Positions 38,551-47,224 of a stretch of DNA of 64,000 nt are shown piece by piece; within the stretch, counting starts at the first letter, position 1; every line of letters begins with the position of its first letter. Source of the stretch: an uncultured Blastocatellia bacterium (GTDB lineage Bacteria; Acidobacteriota; Blastocatellia; Chloracidobacteriales; Chloracidobacteriaceae); contig CALGZC010000042.1 of assembly GCA_937934745.1 (NCBI GenBank), forward strand, positions 1 to 64,000, given 5' to 3'. The notes under the pieces are model-generated. The model was not told where the DNA came from and searched no databases. It worked only from the letters and a program-made list of their open reading frames with translations. The position numbers were made by a program, and so were the translations under genes.

Positions 38551-39408
38551 ATGACTAATTATCGCCTGCTTGCCGTCGATTTGGACGGGACGCTGTTGGG
38601 GCCGGACAGCCAAATCACACCACGCACGCGCGCTGCTCTGGAGTGCGCCATCCGGGAGTATGACGTGGCGGTCGTCGTGGCGACCGGCCGGCGCTTTCAT
38701 TCGGCGCGTCCGATTGCCCAGAATGTCGGACTCACAACACCGCTGGTGACGCATAACGGGGCACTGGTCAAGGACATCGCCACGTCGGCTGTTCACTACT
38801 ACCAACCGTTAGAACTGCACGTGGCACGCGAACTGCTCGCCCTGGGTAAGGCCTATGGTGCAGACACCATTGTGCTGGACGACCCAGAGGGTGACGGCCG
38901 CATCGTGACCGACGGCGTATCAGAACGAAACGCCGCGCTGCGGTACTATCTCGAGCTGAACCGTCGGTATGTTCACGAGGTGGACGACCTACGCACATCG
39001 GTCACTGCCCCCGTCACGCAGGTGATGTTCTGCGGACCCTGTGTCCCGATGCAGGAACTGGCGCAGATTCTGGAACGCGACGTCACCGGTGCCCGCCTGC
39101 TGATGACGACTTACCCACACAACGACATGACCATTCTCGACCTGATGCACCCGGCCTGCTCAAAGGCAGCCGGCATCGCGTATGTCGCCGCGCAGCTCGG
39201 TGTTGAGCCGGAAGCCATTCTGGCTGTTGGAGACAACTACAACGACCTCGACATGCTGCGCTATGCCGGACGCGGTATCCTCATGGGCAACGCCGAACCT
39301 GAACTCAAGGCACTCGGCTTTGAACTCACAGCCCCCAACACAGAAGACGGCGTTGCCCAGGTCATCGAAACGTACATCTTTGGAAACCCCAGGCCCACCG
39401 CCAGCTAA
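38551..39408 (+). CDS. Cof-type HAD phosphatase (HAD-IIB)
   Basis: A 285-residue Cof/YbiV-like hydrolase acting probably on sugar phosphates or related small molecules. Motif I is LLAVDLDGTLLGPD, motif II VVATGRRFHSA, a large C2B cap follows, and motifs III/IV are CSKAAGIAYVA and AVGDNYNDLDMLRYAG. It begins 12 bases after gph with a GAGG ten bases before the ATG, and its stop codon shares one base with the next ATG. Its true substrate cannot be told from sequence. Confidence 0.9.
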   Translation: MTNYRLLAVDLDGTLLGPDSQITPRTRAALECAIREYDVAVVVATGRRFHSARPIAQNVGLTTPLVTHNGALVKDIATSAVHYYQPLELHVARELLALGKAYGADTIVLDDPEGDGRIVTDGVSERNAALRYYLELNRRYVHEVDDLRTSVTAPVTQVMFCGPCVPMQELAQILERDVTGARLLMTTYPHNDMTILDLMHPACSKAAGIAYVAAQLGVEPEAILAVGDNYNDLDMLRYAGRGILMGNAEPELKALGFELTAPNTEDGVAQVIETYIFGNPRPTAS

Positions 39409-39980
39409 TGGACACTGCCGGTTCACATCAGCCGTCCATCTGTATTCAGATTTCACCACGAACGCTGGTTGCGCTGGCCGGCGCATCCGGTTCCGGTAAA
39501 ACCACATTTGCGCGGCGATGGTTTGCACCGACCGAAGTACTCTCCTCTGATGCCTTCCGGGGACTGATTGCCGACGACGAGACTGACCAGGCGGCGACGG
39601 TTGATGCTTTTGACACCCTGTACTTTATTGCGGCACGGCGGCTGGCGCACGGTAAGCTGGTTGTGGTGGATGCCACACACACGAAGGCAAATGCGCGCGC
39701 ACGGCTGCGCGCATTTGCCACCGCGCAGCGTGTGAACATCTTGCTGATTCTTTTTGACTTGCCACTGGAGGACTGCCTGGCCGGCAACGCCGCCCGCCCA
39801 ACACGGCAAGTGCCGACGAGTATCGTCAAACAACAACACGCCGCCCTTCGGCAGGCCCGCCCGGGGTTGTTCACCGAGGGATTTCCCGCGGTAGTCGTCT
39901 TGGAAACCCCCAAAGCCGTTGCGTCGGTTGAAGTTCGGCGCCTGACAGCGCTCCCCGCGGCAGAAGCTGTGGTAAGGTGA
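39408..39980 (+). CDS. Stand-alone polynucleotide-kinase module of the bacterial Pnkp type
   Basis: The 190-residue product matches the kinase module of bacterial Pnkp, the end-healing part of the Pnkp/Hen1 RNA repair system. The P loop ALAGASGSGKTTFARRWF is at about residues 22-39. The strand and helix after it, EVLSSDAFRGLIADDETDQ at 43-61, hold the Asp and Arg (here D48 and R51) used by Pnkp to activate and bind the 5'-OH. VVDATHTKANARARL follows, and the lid is arginine-rich (NAARPTR). The phosphatase and ligase modules of Pnkp are absent, and no hen1 is seen. The ATG at 39408 overlaps the upstream stop by one base, so it is coupled to two HAD phosphatases. Kinase fold is secure; an RNA or DNA substrate is inference. 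Confidence 0.83.
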   Translation: MDTAGSHQPSICIQISPRTLVALAGASGSGKTTFARRWFAPTEVLSSDAFRGLIADDETDQAATVDAFDTLYFIAARRLAHGKLVVVDATHTKANARARLRAFATAQRVNILLILFDLPLEDCLAGNAARPTRQVPTSIVKQQHAALRQARPGLFTEGFPAVVVLETPKAVASVEVRRLTALPAAEAVVR

Positions 39981-40016
39981 GCGCGACCCTACTTGCCTCA
40001 TAATGGAGACAGTCTT

Positions 40017-40532
40017 ATGCAAACAACCCTGCTCCTCACAACGGTGGTGCTGGCCGGATGCTGCCTGGTTGGGGCGTGCCAGGATGCACCGCGGCCGGTT
40101 TCTTCCCCGACCACGACACCATCTGGCAGTTACGGGGCAGCGCCCCAGGCGACACCGGCAACCGGGGGACAGCCGCCGACGGTTGAGGCCAACACTACGC
40201 CCAAGTACGGCGACCCCGTGACCGACGAAAACTTTGTCAAGCTTCTCAAGCCGGAGACGGCAGCCCTTGTGGAGAAGGTCCGCAAACTCCAGGCAGCCTA
40301 CGACGCCGCGCCGCAGGATGCGGCTCTCAAACGCCAACTGGTCGCCGCCAAGGTTGAATACGGCAACGCACTGCGCGATCTTGGACAAGCCGGACCACGC
40401 ATTTACTATCCGGCCGCCCTGCGTATGTACCGCCAAGTGCTTGCCCTTGATGCCGGCCACAAGGAAGCGGCCGAGAAAAAAAAGGAAATCGAACTCATTT
40501 ACCAGAGCATGGGACGGCCCATTCCCGAATAA
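40017..40532 (+). CDS. Lipoprotein with a TPR-like C-terminus
   Basis: The 171-residue product has a lipoprotein signal: MQTTLLLTTVVLAG followed by the lipobox LVGAC, with Cys as lipidation site. A serine/threonine/proline-rich linker comes next, then a helical region (KLLKPETAALVEKVRKLQ and YPAALRMYRQVLALDAGHKE) resembling one TPR unit. The ATG at 40017 has GGAG eight bases upstream; the frame extends further but without a signal. It lies 36 bases after the kinase module and may be the last gene of that operon. Function unknown. Confidence 0.78.
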   Translation: MQTTLLLTTVVLAGCCLVGACQDAPRPVSSPTTTPSGSYGAAPQATPATGGQPPTVEANTTPKYGDPVTDENFVKLLKPETAALVEKVRKLQAAYDAAPQDAALKRQLVAAKVEYGNALRDLGQAGPRIYYPAALRMYRQVLALDAGHKEAAEKKKEIELIYQSMGRPIPE

Positions 40533-40570
40533 AACCGGTGCAGGTAGCCCGGATGTTGAAACGGCGGCCA

Positions 40571-40615
40571 GGTAGAGGCACAACAGCTCCTGCCTCCAAG
40601 GCCACTGCCTCTACC
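40571..40615. repeat. 10-base inverted repeat downstream of the lipoprotein gene
   Basis: GGTAGAGGCA (40571-40580) is repeated inverted as TGCCTCTACC (40606-40615) across a 25-base loop. No T tract follows, so it may be an mRNA-end stem or a protein-binding site near the mutA promoter. Confidence 0.45.
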
Positions 40616-40624
40616 CGTGTATCG

Positions 40625-40654
40625 TTGCTGCTGTTGGGTGGCTTTGGGTATAGT
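40625..40654 (+). promoter_or_regulatory. Possible sigma-70 promoter for mutA
   Basis: TTGCTG (40625-40630) and TATAGT (40649-40654) are 18 bases apart, about 100 bases before mutA. The -10 is good, the -35 only half-matches. Confidence 0.38.
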
Positions 40655-40756
40655 CCGCTGTGGTCTTCCTGAGAGCATCAACGCTACGATCTCAATGGAG
40701 GCACTGGACGGCAGGACAACTGCCGACGCCGAACAAGATCCTAAGGAAGGTGTTTC

Positions 40757-42454
40757 ATGAGCGCAGTTTCCACGAAGTTGAGCGCTGATCCCGAAGGTGG
40801 CCACGTAGAAGCAGCAGAACGGCGGTGGGAAGCGACGACCCTGGCACAGACGTTGGCCAAGATGCCGGAAAGCCAGTCTGCTTTCACAACCGCGTCGCTG
40901 CGTCCGATTAAACGGCTATACACCCCTAACGACCTTCCTGATTTCGACTACACCCGCGATCTTGGCTTCCCAGGTGAGTTTCCTTACACCCGGGGGATTC
41001 ATGCCACCGGCTACCGAGGCAAGCTGTGGACGATGCGGCAGTTCGCCGGCTTTGGCTCGCCGACAGACACGAATCGGCGGTTTAAGTACCTCCTGGAACA
41101 AGGCCAAACCGGACTGTCGGTGGCTTTCGACCTTCCGACGCTGATGGGCTATGACGCCGACAGCCCGTTTTCGATTGGTGAAGTTGGCAAGTGCGGCGTA
41201 TCGGTGTCCAGTCTGGCCGACATGGAAACTCTGTTTGACGGCATCCCGCTCGAACAAGTGACGACCTCAATGACCATCAACGCGCCGGCATCGGTCATCT
41301 TTGCCATGTTCATCGTCACGGCCGAAAAACAGGGTGCCGATCTGCGCCGTGTCTCCGGCACGCTCCAAAACGACATTCTCAAGGAATACATTGCTCAGAA
41401 GGAATGGATTTATCCACCGCGCCCGGCCATGCGGCTGGTGACGGACAGCATTGCGTTCTGTATCGAGCACATGCCCAAGTTCAACCCGATCTCGATTTCG
41501 GGATACCACATCCGCGAAGCCGGGGCGACGGCAGCCCAGGAACTGGCGTTTACGCTGCGCGACGGCATAGAGTATGTGCAGTTTGCCCTAGATGCCGGAC
41601 TTAAGATTGATGACTTCGCCCCGCGCCTGTCATTTTTCTTCAACGCCCACAACGACTTCTTTGAAGAAATTGCCAAATACCGGGCTGCCCGCCGACTGTG
41701 GGCGCGCCTGATGCGTGATCGCTTCGGGGCGACTCGGGAACGGTCGTGGATGCTCCGCTTCCATGCCCAAACGGCTGGCTGCACGCTGACGGCGCAGCAA
41801 CCCTACAACAATGTTGTGCGAGTAGCGATTCAGGCACTTGCAGCAGTCTTGGGGGGGGCGCAGTCGTTGCACACGAACTCACTGGACGAAACCTTGTCAC
41901 TGCCGTCCGAGCACGCCGCCACGATTGCCCTACGCACGCAACAGATTGTTGCCTACGAGACCGGTGTCACAAACACGGTGGATCCGTTGGGAGGGAGTTA
42001 CTTTGTTGAGAAACTCACCAACGATCTGGAAGCCGAGGCACTGGACTACATCCAGCGCATTGATGCTATGGGCGGCATGGTGGCGGCGATTGAAGCTGGC
42101 TTCCCGCAGAAGGAGATTCAGGAAGCGGCGTATCAGTACCAAAAGGCCGTGGATAGCCGCGAGAAAATTATCGTTGGCGTCAACGGTTTCACACAGTCAG
42201 CGTCGCAGCAGGTGCCGCTGTTGCTCATTGATGAAAGTGCCGAACGGGCGCAGCGCGAACGCTTAGCGGCGCTGCGCGCCAAGCGTGACAACGCGGCTGT
42301 GACGCGCGCCCTACAGGCGTTGGCCGACGGTGCGCGGACCGAGGCCAATACGATGCCGCTGATTATCGAGGCAGTGCGTGTTTACGCAACGCTCGGTGAG
42401 ATTTGCGACTGCCTCCGGCCGGTCTTCGGCGAGTATCAGGAGCCGGCGTTTTAG
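40757..42454 (+). CDS. mutA: Methylmalonyl-CoA mutase, catalytic (alpha/N-terminal) subunit
   Basis: Acyl-CoA mutase large subunit without the B12-binding domain; the 565 residues equal the TIM-barrel catalytic part alone, so a separate small cobalamin-binding subunit must exist outside this window. Motifs include [78 protein letters not shown] and [17 protein letters not shown], all strongly conserved in this family. It interconverts methylmalonyl-CoA and succinyl-CoA, or possibly a branched acyl-CoA such as isobutyryl-CoA. The ATG at 40757 follows AGGAAGG at six bases, the best ribosome-binding site nearby. It is followed by a response regulator gene 31 bases on. Confidence 0.92.
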   Translation: MSAVSTKLSADPEGGHVEAAERRWEATTLAQTLAKMPESQSAFTTASLRPIKRLYTPNDLPDFDYTRDLGFPGEFPYTRGIHATGYRGKLWTMRQFAGFGSPTDTNRRFKYLLEQGQTGLSVAFDLPTLMGYDADSPFSIGEVGKCGVSVSSLADMETLFDGIPLEQVTTSMTINAPASVIFAMFIVTAEKQGADLRRVSGTLQNDILKEYIAQKEWIYPPRPAMRLVTDSIAFCIEHMPKFNPISISGYHIREAGATAAQELAFTLRDGIEYVQFALDAGLKIDDFAPRLSFFFNAHNDFFEEIAKYRAARRLWARLMRDRFGATRERSWMLRFHAQTAGCTLTAQQPYNNVVRVAIQALAAVLGGAQSLHTNSLDETLSLPSEHAATIALRTQQIVAYETGVTNTVDPLGGSYFVEKLTNDLEAEALDYIQRIDAMGGMVAAIEAGFPQKEIQEAAYQYQKAVDSREKIIVGVNGFTQSASQQVPLLLIDESAERAQRERLAALRAKRDNAAVTRALQALADGARTEANTMPLIIEAVRVYATLGEICDCLRPVFGEYQEPAF

Positions 42455-42485
42455 TTCTCAACCATAAGGCAATCCTGTTCCGGTT

Positions 42486-43184
42486 ATGGCACGCATTTTA
42501 GTCATTGATGATGAAGCTGATGTGCGCTTGGCAACGGTGATGGCGCTCAAGCATGGCGGACACACGGCAGTTGAGGCCGACAGTGGGATGGCGGCACTGC
42601 GCTTGCTGCAACAGTCAGGCCCCTTTGACCTCATCGTGTGTGATGTTGTGATGCCCGGTCTCAGCGGGCATGAACTCTGTCAACTGATCCGTCTCAACCA
42701 GGCAACCAAAAACATTCCGTTCATCTTTCTGAGTGCCAAGCGGGAAGTTGAAGAACGGGTCGAGGGCATCGGGCTAGGCGCTAACGACTACCTTGGAAAA
42801 CCATTTGCGTTGGAAGAGCTTTTGATTCGCGTCAACAGCGCCCTAACAAGACATCAGGCGACGGCAACCGGTCGGGCGACGCCTGACCCGCTACAACAAG
42901 TCACCATGGCGCAGTGTATTGACTTCATCGTGCGGCACAAGCTGAGTGGAAAATTGACGGTTCTCATCAAAGCCGCCGAGGAGGGACAAACACCACTTTC
43001 GGGTGCAATTTTCTTCGAGGGAGGGCACGCGGTGCACGCCAAGCTTGCCGATCGCCTTGGTGAAGCTGCGGTGCGGGAAATTTTGACCTCGCCGTTGCTG
43101 ATGTACTCCTTTGAGGCGTACGAAGTCGCCGACCAAATTACATTGGCCATGGACATCACACGGCTGATCAAGCAACAAGGTTAG
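42486..43184 (+). CDS. Response regulator with C-terminal DUF4388 (PATAN-like) domain
   Basis: Residues 1-120 form a CheY-like receiver: acidic pair in ILVIDDEADVRL, phosphoacceptor Asp53 in IVCDVVMPGLSG, and the conserved Lys in ANDYLGKPFALEE. The C-terminal part (MAQCIDFIVRHKLSGKLTVL and GAIFFEGGHAVHAKLADRLG) matches DUF4388, common in Acidobacteriota, Myxococcota and Deinococcota response regulators and thought to mediate protein contacts rather than DNA binding. The ATG at 42486 is chosen. No histidine kinase is adjacent. It is followed by the long gene of unknown function at 43294. Confidence 0.88.
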   Translation: MARILVIDDEADVRLATVMALKHGGHTAVEADSGMAALRLLQQSGPFDLIVCDVVMPGLSGHELCQLIRLNQATKNIPFIFLSAKREVEERVEGIGLGANDYLGKPFALEELLIRVNSALTRHQATATGRATPDPLQQVTMAQCIDFIVRHKLSGKLTVLIKAAEEGQTPLSGAIFFEGGHAVHAKLADRLGEAAVREILTSPLLMYSFEAYEVADQITLAMDITRLIKQQG

Positions 43185-43293
43185 TTGGACGTGTGTGGCA
43201 GCCTGCGGCTGCCCAGGGTCAAGACGGCTTGGGGTGGAGAACTGCTCCTCACACTGTTGCTTGCCTCATTCTCACGGCTCTGGTGGCTGTTCT

Positions 43294-46182
43294 ATGGAAC
43301 GGACCTCTCCCACCGCAGTTCCACCGTCCACCGCCCCTCGACAGGCGGCGTCGGAAGAGCCATTGCCGACGAACACGTCACTCGAGGAGATTGAACGGGA
43401 ACTCAACGAACGGCTCAGTCAACTCGGACTGCCGGTGCTGACGATGGCGCCGGCAGCTCGTGCCACCGCACCGCTGCGTGCCGACGCTGCCGGGGCCACG
43501 CAAATTCTCAACCTCAGCGAACTACGGCATGTCCTACGGCAGCAAGTTCGCATCGCCGAAATCAAAGAACAGGTAGCTGCCGTCATTCAGGACTGGCACC
43601 GTGAGCAGTTCCGCACCGGTGAAATCAAGATAGCCGAGTTTGAACTGCGGGCGGCCGGTCTGCTGCTACCCTATTGCCAGGAGTTTATTCCGAACTTTCC
43701 CGCGACCATGCGCCCCGTTGAGCTGGCGGTGGACCTTAACCTAGAAACCATCTTGCGCACAGCGCTGCCGCGTAGCCGCGAACGGGCGCTGACGCCGGAT
43801 GAGGTTGACCGGTGTGCAGTCCAAGTGCTTCAGGCGCTTTTGAAACACCCACTGATTCCACAAACGGCGGCCGATCAAGCGGAAGTTAGCTTACAAACAA
43901 CGGTTCTCAGGGACAAAAACGGTACGGCAGTGTATTCCCCTTCGGATGCTGCTTACCTGAGGCGTCTGATTGAAGAGCAGAAGCTGCTGGACCGCGAAGG
44001 CGAAATCGGGCTGCTGGCAATGCTTGTCAGCGCACGCAAATGGCAAAAGATCACCGATGATACCCTCTTTGCAGCAGCAGTCGAATACACGCTGGAAGCG
44101 CTCGCCAAGCGCCGGGGGATTCCAAGTATCGTGATCCGCAACCAAGGTGCCGATCACCCGGTTGCCTACATCCTCAGCGAATATATCCAACATCACCTGT
44201 CTGACTCACTCGAAGGCCAGATCACCTTCGTTGAGACCTTCCTCAATACAACGGTCCAGATGCTGAGAGAGGAAGGGGTAAGGTTTGTGGAGGCAGTCCG
44301 CCACCGGTACCTGTCGCTGTTGCGGCAGGTGTTTTTTGACCTCTTCCCCGAAGTGGTCCACCGCTTCCTGCACGCTTTTGAACGGGAGTTCTTGGGTTCC
44401 TCCCAGACCATCCGCAGTAAACTGTTTCTGCTCAAGCGGATCGGGGACTTCTGTGAACTGGCGTTCTACTGCCATGAAGCGATGCGCAACATTGCGACCC
44501 CAACTGGGGACATTTATGCCATTGAGCGCTTGACCGAAGGGGCGGCGCATTTTGCCCGGCGCAATAATCTGCCCGTCGCCGAGGGAATGGATGCTTTCAA
44601 CCAGCGCAACACCCTTGCTGAGTTACTCATCAACGCCATCAAGCACCGTTACTCTCTGCCGATGCCGGTCGGTGACACGGAAGCAACACGCCGCCAAGTT
44701 GAAAGTCTGGTGACGAGTGACCTGCTCAACTGCCTTAATCATCTGCGCCGCGTCTTTGACCACAACTATGCGCGCGCACGGGAAAATAGCTACGAGCACT
44801 ACCTGTACTGGCGCGGCCTGGTTCTGGAGTGGAGCCGCACCTACGTCCGTCTGCTTACCGGCCGAACACCAAACGACGTCGAGCAGTACCACTTGGATAA
44901 CATCGCCGCCTGGCACATTGAACAGGAACTGGCGTTTACCAAAATTCACTTCCCAGTCGTGTTGCAGGATGACCAAGCGCCCAGGCTCACGGCTGCGCCA
45001 ACCATGCGCCAACCGCATGAGGTTTTGAAGGAAGCGTTTCTCCGCTTCTGGCGCGCTTTCCACGTCAGTCTCCTCACCCGTGCGCAGGAGCGCGCCGAAC
45101 ATGAGGAACGGTTTTTTGCCCCAGAAAAGACCGACCGGACCCTTGTGCGGATGTCGGTGGATGATCTCGGGAAGCGCGCTTTTCTGGCGCGTAGTGATTT
45201 ACCCCTGGCGACCTACACCTTTGAGCGTCTTGCGCAGCACGTGACGCCGCAAACCCACGACGCCCTGGTGATCAGCCAATCCATTGAGGTCGTGCTGGAA
45301 CTGGCCAGTCAGGCCTATGTTTACGAGGAAGTCGCTGCTGCACGCACCTGCTTACGCCGCATTCAACGCCGGTTGGATGACCTCTTGGCGTTGAGTGAGG
45401 CTGAACGACTGGAATACCGAGCACGTATCCCGGCGATGCTCCACGATCTCGACCGCCGTGAACCAATCCGGCTGGCATCGTACATTGTTGCGCTCAGCGA
45501 GTTAGAGACGCTCGAACTGACCGACGAACGGGTTTTCGCGGAATGGCAAACCCTTGAAACGACCATCCAGCGTCTGACCGAGATCACCTGTGTGCTGCTG
45601 ATGATGCGTTCGCGGCCGGCACTGCGTGCGCTCGCACAGGCCTTTGGCACCTGGTATGCCTCCCTGCCGGAGACTACAGACACAGCGGAACGTCGTACGT
45701 ATGCCCAACGATGGCAGGCCATTCAAGACCTGGCCAAGATGACCTGGGTGGCTTGGTGGCTGCGCCGTTGCGCGCTCTGGCTGATTTGGAAAGTGCAATG
45801 TGTTGCCTCAGTGCCAGACTGGCATCCACCAGAAACCTATATCCTGGAGGACTGTTTGGGACTCGACACACCGGAAGTCCGGGTGCGTGATCTAGAGACG
45901 GTGCTGGCATCTTATCCACCGACCGCAGTTGCCCGTCTGGCACAGCAACTGCGCGCTATGCTCACGGAGCGGCTGACCTTGGATGACAGCGGCAATTACT
46001 ACACCAACGAAGAACGCGCTTTGCTGGAAAAGCGTCTGCAACGGATTGAACGGTTAGCCCGTCGCCAACCATGGCAAGCCGTCACGACCCGCTGGATGTA
46101 CCTGGTGCTGCGCTGGTGTTTGACACCACTGCGGCGGTGGACAGCACCCCACCCTGACACCAGTCATCCGCAGCAATCCTGA
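43294..46182 (+). CDS. Large protein of unknown function (962 residues)
   Basis: No domain is recognised. After a disordered Pro/Thr-rich N-terminus (MERTSPTAVPPS...) the chain is predominantly helical and rich in Arg, Glu and Leu, for example LSELRHVLRQQVRIAEIKEQ and RLIEEQKLLDREGEIGLLAM. Several hydrophobic tryptophan-rich stretches near the C-terminus (MTWVAWWLRRCALWLIWKV and RWMYLVLRWCLTPLRRW) could touch a membrane. The start is placed at ATG 43294, with GGTGG upstream; the frame opens at 43195, but that part is cysteine/serine-rich and improbable. Its TGA overlaps the yraN ATG, so the two are coupled. The gene begins 109 bases after the DUF4388 response regulator on the same strand, so a shared transcript is possible. 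Confidence 0.75.
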   Translation: MERTSPTAVPPSTAPRQAASEEPLPTNTSLEEIERELNERLSQLGLPVLTMAPAARATAPLRADAAGATQILNLSELRHVLRQQVRIAEIKEQVAAVIQDWHREQFRTGEIKIAEFELRAAGLLLPYCQEFIPNFPATMRPVELAVDLNLETILRTALPRSRERALTPDEVDRCAVQVLQALLKHPLIPQTAADQAEVSLQTTVLRDKNGTAVYSPSDAAYLRRLIEEQKLLDREGEIGLLAMLVSARKWQKITDDTLFAAAVEYTLEALAKRRGIPSIVIRNQGADHPVAYILSEYIQHHLSDSLEGQITFVETFLNTTVQMLREEGVRFVEAVRHRYLSLLRQVFFDLFPEVVHRFLHAFEREFLGSSQTIRSKLFLLKRIGDFCELAFYCHEAMRNIATPTGDIYAIERLTEGAAHFARRNNLPVAEGMDAFNQRNTLAELLINAIKHRYSLPMPVGDTEATRRQVESLVTSDLLNCLNHLRRVFDHNYARARENSYEHYLYWRGLVLEWSRTYVRLLTGRTPNDVEQYHLDNIAAWHIEQELAFTKIHFPVVLQDDQAPRLTAAPTMRQPHEVLKEAFLRFWRAFHVSLLTRAQERAEHEERFFAPEKTDRTLVRMSVDDLGKRAFLARSDLPLATYTFERLAQHVTPQTHDALVISQSIEVVLELASQAYVYEEVAAARTCLRRIQRRLDDLLALSEAERLEYRARIPAMLHDLDRREPIRLASYIVALSELETLELTDERVFAEWQTLETTIQRLTEITCVLLMMRSRPALRALAQAFGTWYASLPETTDTAERRTYAQRWQAIQDLAKMTWVAWWLRRCALWLIWKVQCVASVPDWHPPETYILEDCLGLDTPEVRVRDLETVLASYPPTAVARLAQQLRAMLTERLTLDDSGNYYTNEERALLEKRLQRIERLARRQPWQAVTTRWMYLVLRWCLTPLRRWTAPHPDTSHPQQS

Positions 46183-46604
46183 TGGGACAGATGGCAACAC
46201 CACCCGCCGCCGAGTGGCACCACGCCCAACTTGGGCGCTTGGGCGAACAACTTGCCGCAGACTTTCTTACGCGGCGGGGGTGGCGTATCGTCGCCCACAA
46301 CGTCCGTCTCCCCGTTGGCCGCAACCGCTCTGGAAGCCGAGTGTACGGCGAGATTGATATCGTCGCCTTTGATGGGCCAACGCTGGTGTTTGTTGAGGTC
46401 AAAACCCGAACATCGGCCGCCGTTGCGGCACCGGAAAGCGCCGTCACGCTGCACAAGCAACACCGCCTGCGCCAGGCAGCGCAACGCTACCGGCAGCTGA
46501 TCGGACCGGCAGACGCGCCATATCGCTTTGACGTCATTGCCCTTTTGTGGCCGGCGACGGCACCGCCCACCGTTACCCTCTTCAAGGACTTTTTCCCGCG
46601 ATGA
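46182..46604 (+). CDS. yraN: UPF0102 family protein YraN (endonuclease-like fold)
   Basis: A 140-residue member of UPF0102/YraN, with a restriction-endonuclease-like core: HHAQLGRLGEQLAADFLTRR, GWRIVAHNVRL, GEIDIVAFDGPTLVFVEVKT (the E-x-D...E-V-K catalytic arrangement) and LHKQHRLRQAAQRY. The biological role is not established. The ATG at 46182 shares one base with the preceding stop; its own stop overlaps the purN ATG (ATGA). An 11-residue insert (PVGRNRSGSRVYG) lengthens the loop before the catalytic acid. Confidence 0.9.
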   Translation: MGQMATPPAAEWHHAQLGRLGEQLAADFLTRRGWRIVAHNVRLPVGRNRSGSRVYGEIDIVAFDGPTLVFVEVKTRTSAAVAAPESAVTLHKQHRLRQAAQRYRQLIGPADAPYRFDVIALLWPATAPPTVTLFKDFFPR

Positions 46605-47224
46605 CCAGCCTGCCGCGCCTTGTCGTGCTAATTTCCGGTCGTGGGTCGAACCTACAGGCGCTGGTCGCGGCTATCCGGCAGGGTCGCCTGCACGCAACAG
46701 TGGCCGCCGTCGTCAGCAACCGTCCCGATGCTGCCGGACTGCACTTTGCTGTTGCCCAAGGATTCCCAACCCGCGTAGTGTCGCACGTGGGGCTATCACG
46801 TACCGAGCACTCGGCTGCGCTGCGCGAGGTTGTCCTACCGTTTGAGCCGGACCTGATTTGCCTGGCTGGGTTTATGCGGTTGCTTGCACCGCCGTTTACG
46901 CGTACGTTCCCCAATCGAATTGTCAACATTCATCCATCGCTGCTCCCGGCCTTTCCGGGCCTTGACGCTCAGCGACAGGCATTCGACTACGGCGTGAAAG
47001 TCTCCGGTTGCACCGTTCATCTTGTGGACGATGACCTTGATCACGGCCCGATTGTCATGCAGTCGGTCGTACCGGTGCTGGATGATGACACGCCGGAGAC
47101 GCTCGCGGCGCGAATTCTGGCGGCTGAGCATAAAACCTATCCGGCAGCCGTGGAACAGTTGCTCCATCAGCCCTGGCGCATCGAAGGACGGCGGGTGGTG
47201 TTTCAATCATACCAGTCGGTGTAG
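46601..47224 (+). CDS. purN: Phosphoribosylglycinamide formyltransferase (10-formyl-THF-dependent)
   Basis: Third step of de novo purine synthesis: formylates GAR to FGAR. The 207-residue product has LVVLISGRGSNLQALVAAI, VVSNRPDAAGL, LICLAGFMRLL, NIHPSLLPAFPGLDAQRQA with catalytic Asn and His, and VHLVDDDLDHGPIVMQ with the catalytic Asp. The ATG at 46601 lies in an ATGA overlap with yraN. The gene end overlaps the convergent rhomboid gene by 22 bases. Confidence 0.95.
   Translation: MTSLPRLVVLISGRGSNLQALVAAIRQGRLHATVAAVVSNRPDAAGLHFAVAQGFPTRVVSHVGLSRTEHSAALREVVLPFEPDLICLAGFMRLLAPPFTRTFPNRIVNIHPSLLPAFPGLDAQRQAFDYGVKVSGCTVHLVDDDLDHGPIVMQSVVPVLDDDTPETLAARILAAEHKTYPAAVEQLLHQPWRIEGRRVVFQSYQSV

Noticed and set aside
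39453-40583. 376-codon minus-strand frame across the Pnkp-like kinase and lipoprotein genes
   Set aside because: It lies antisense to two well-supported genes and has no recognisable motif.
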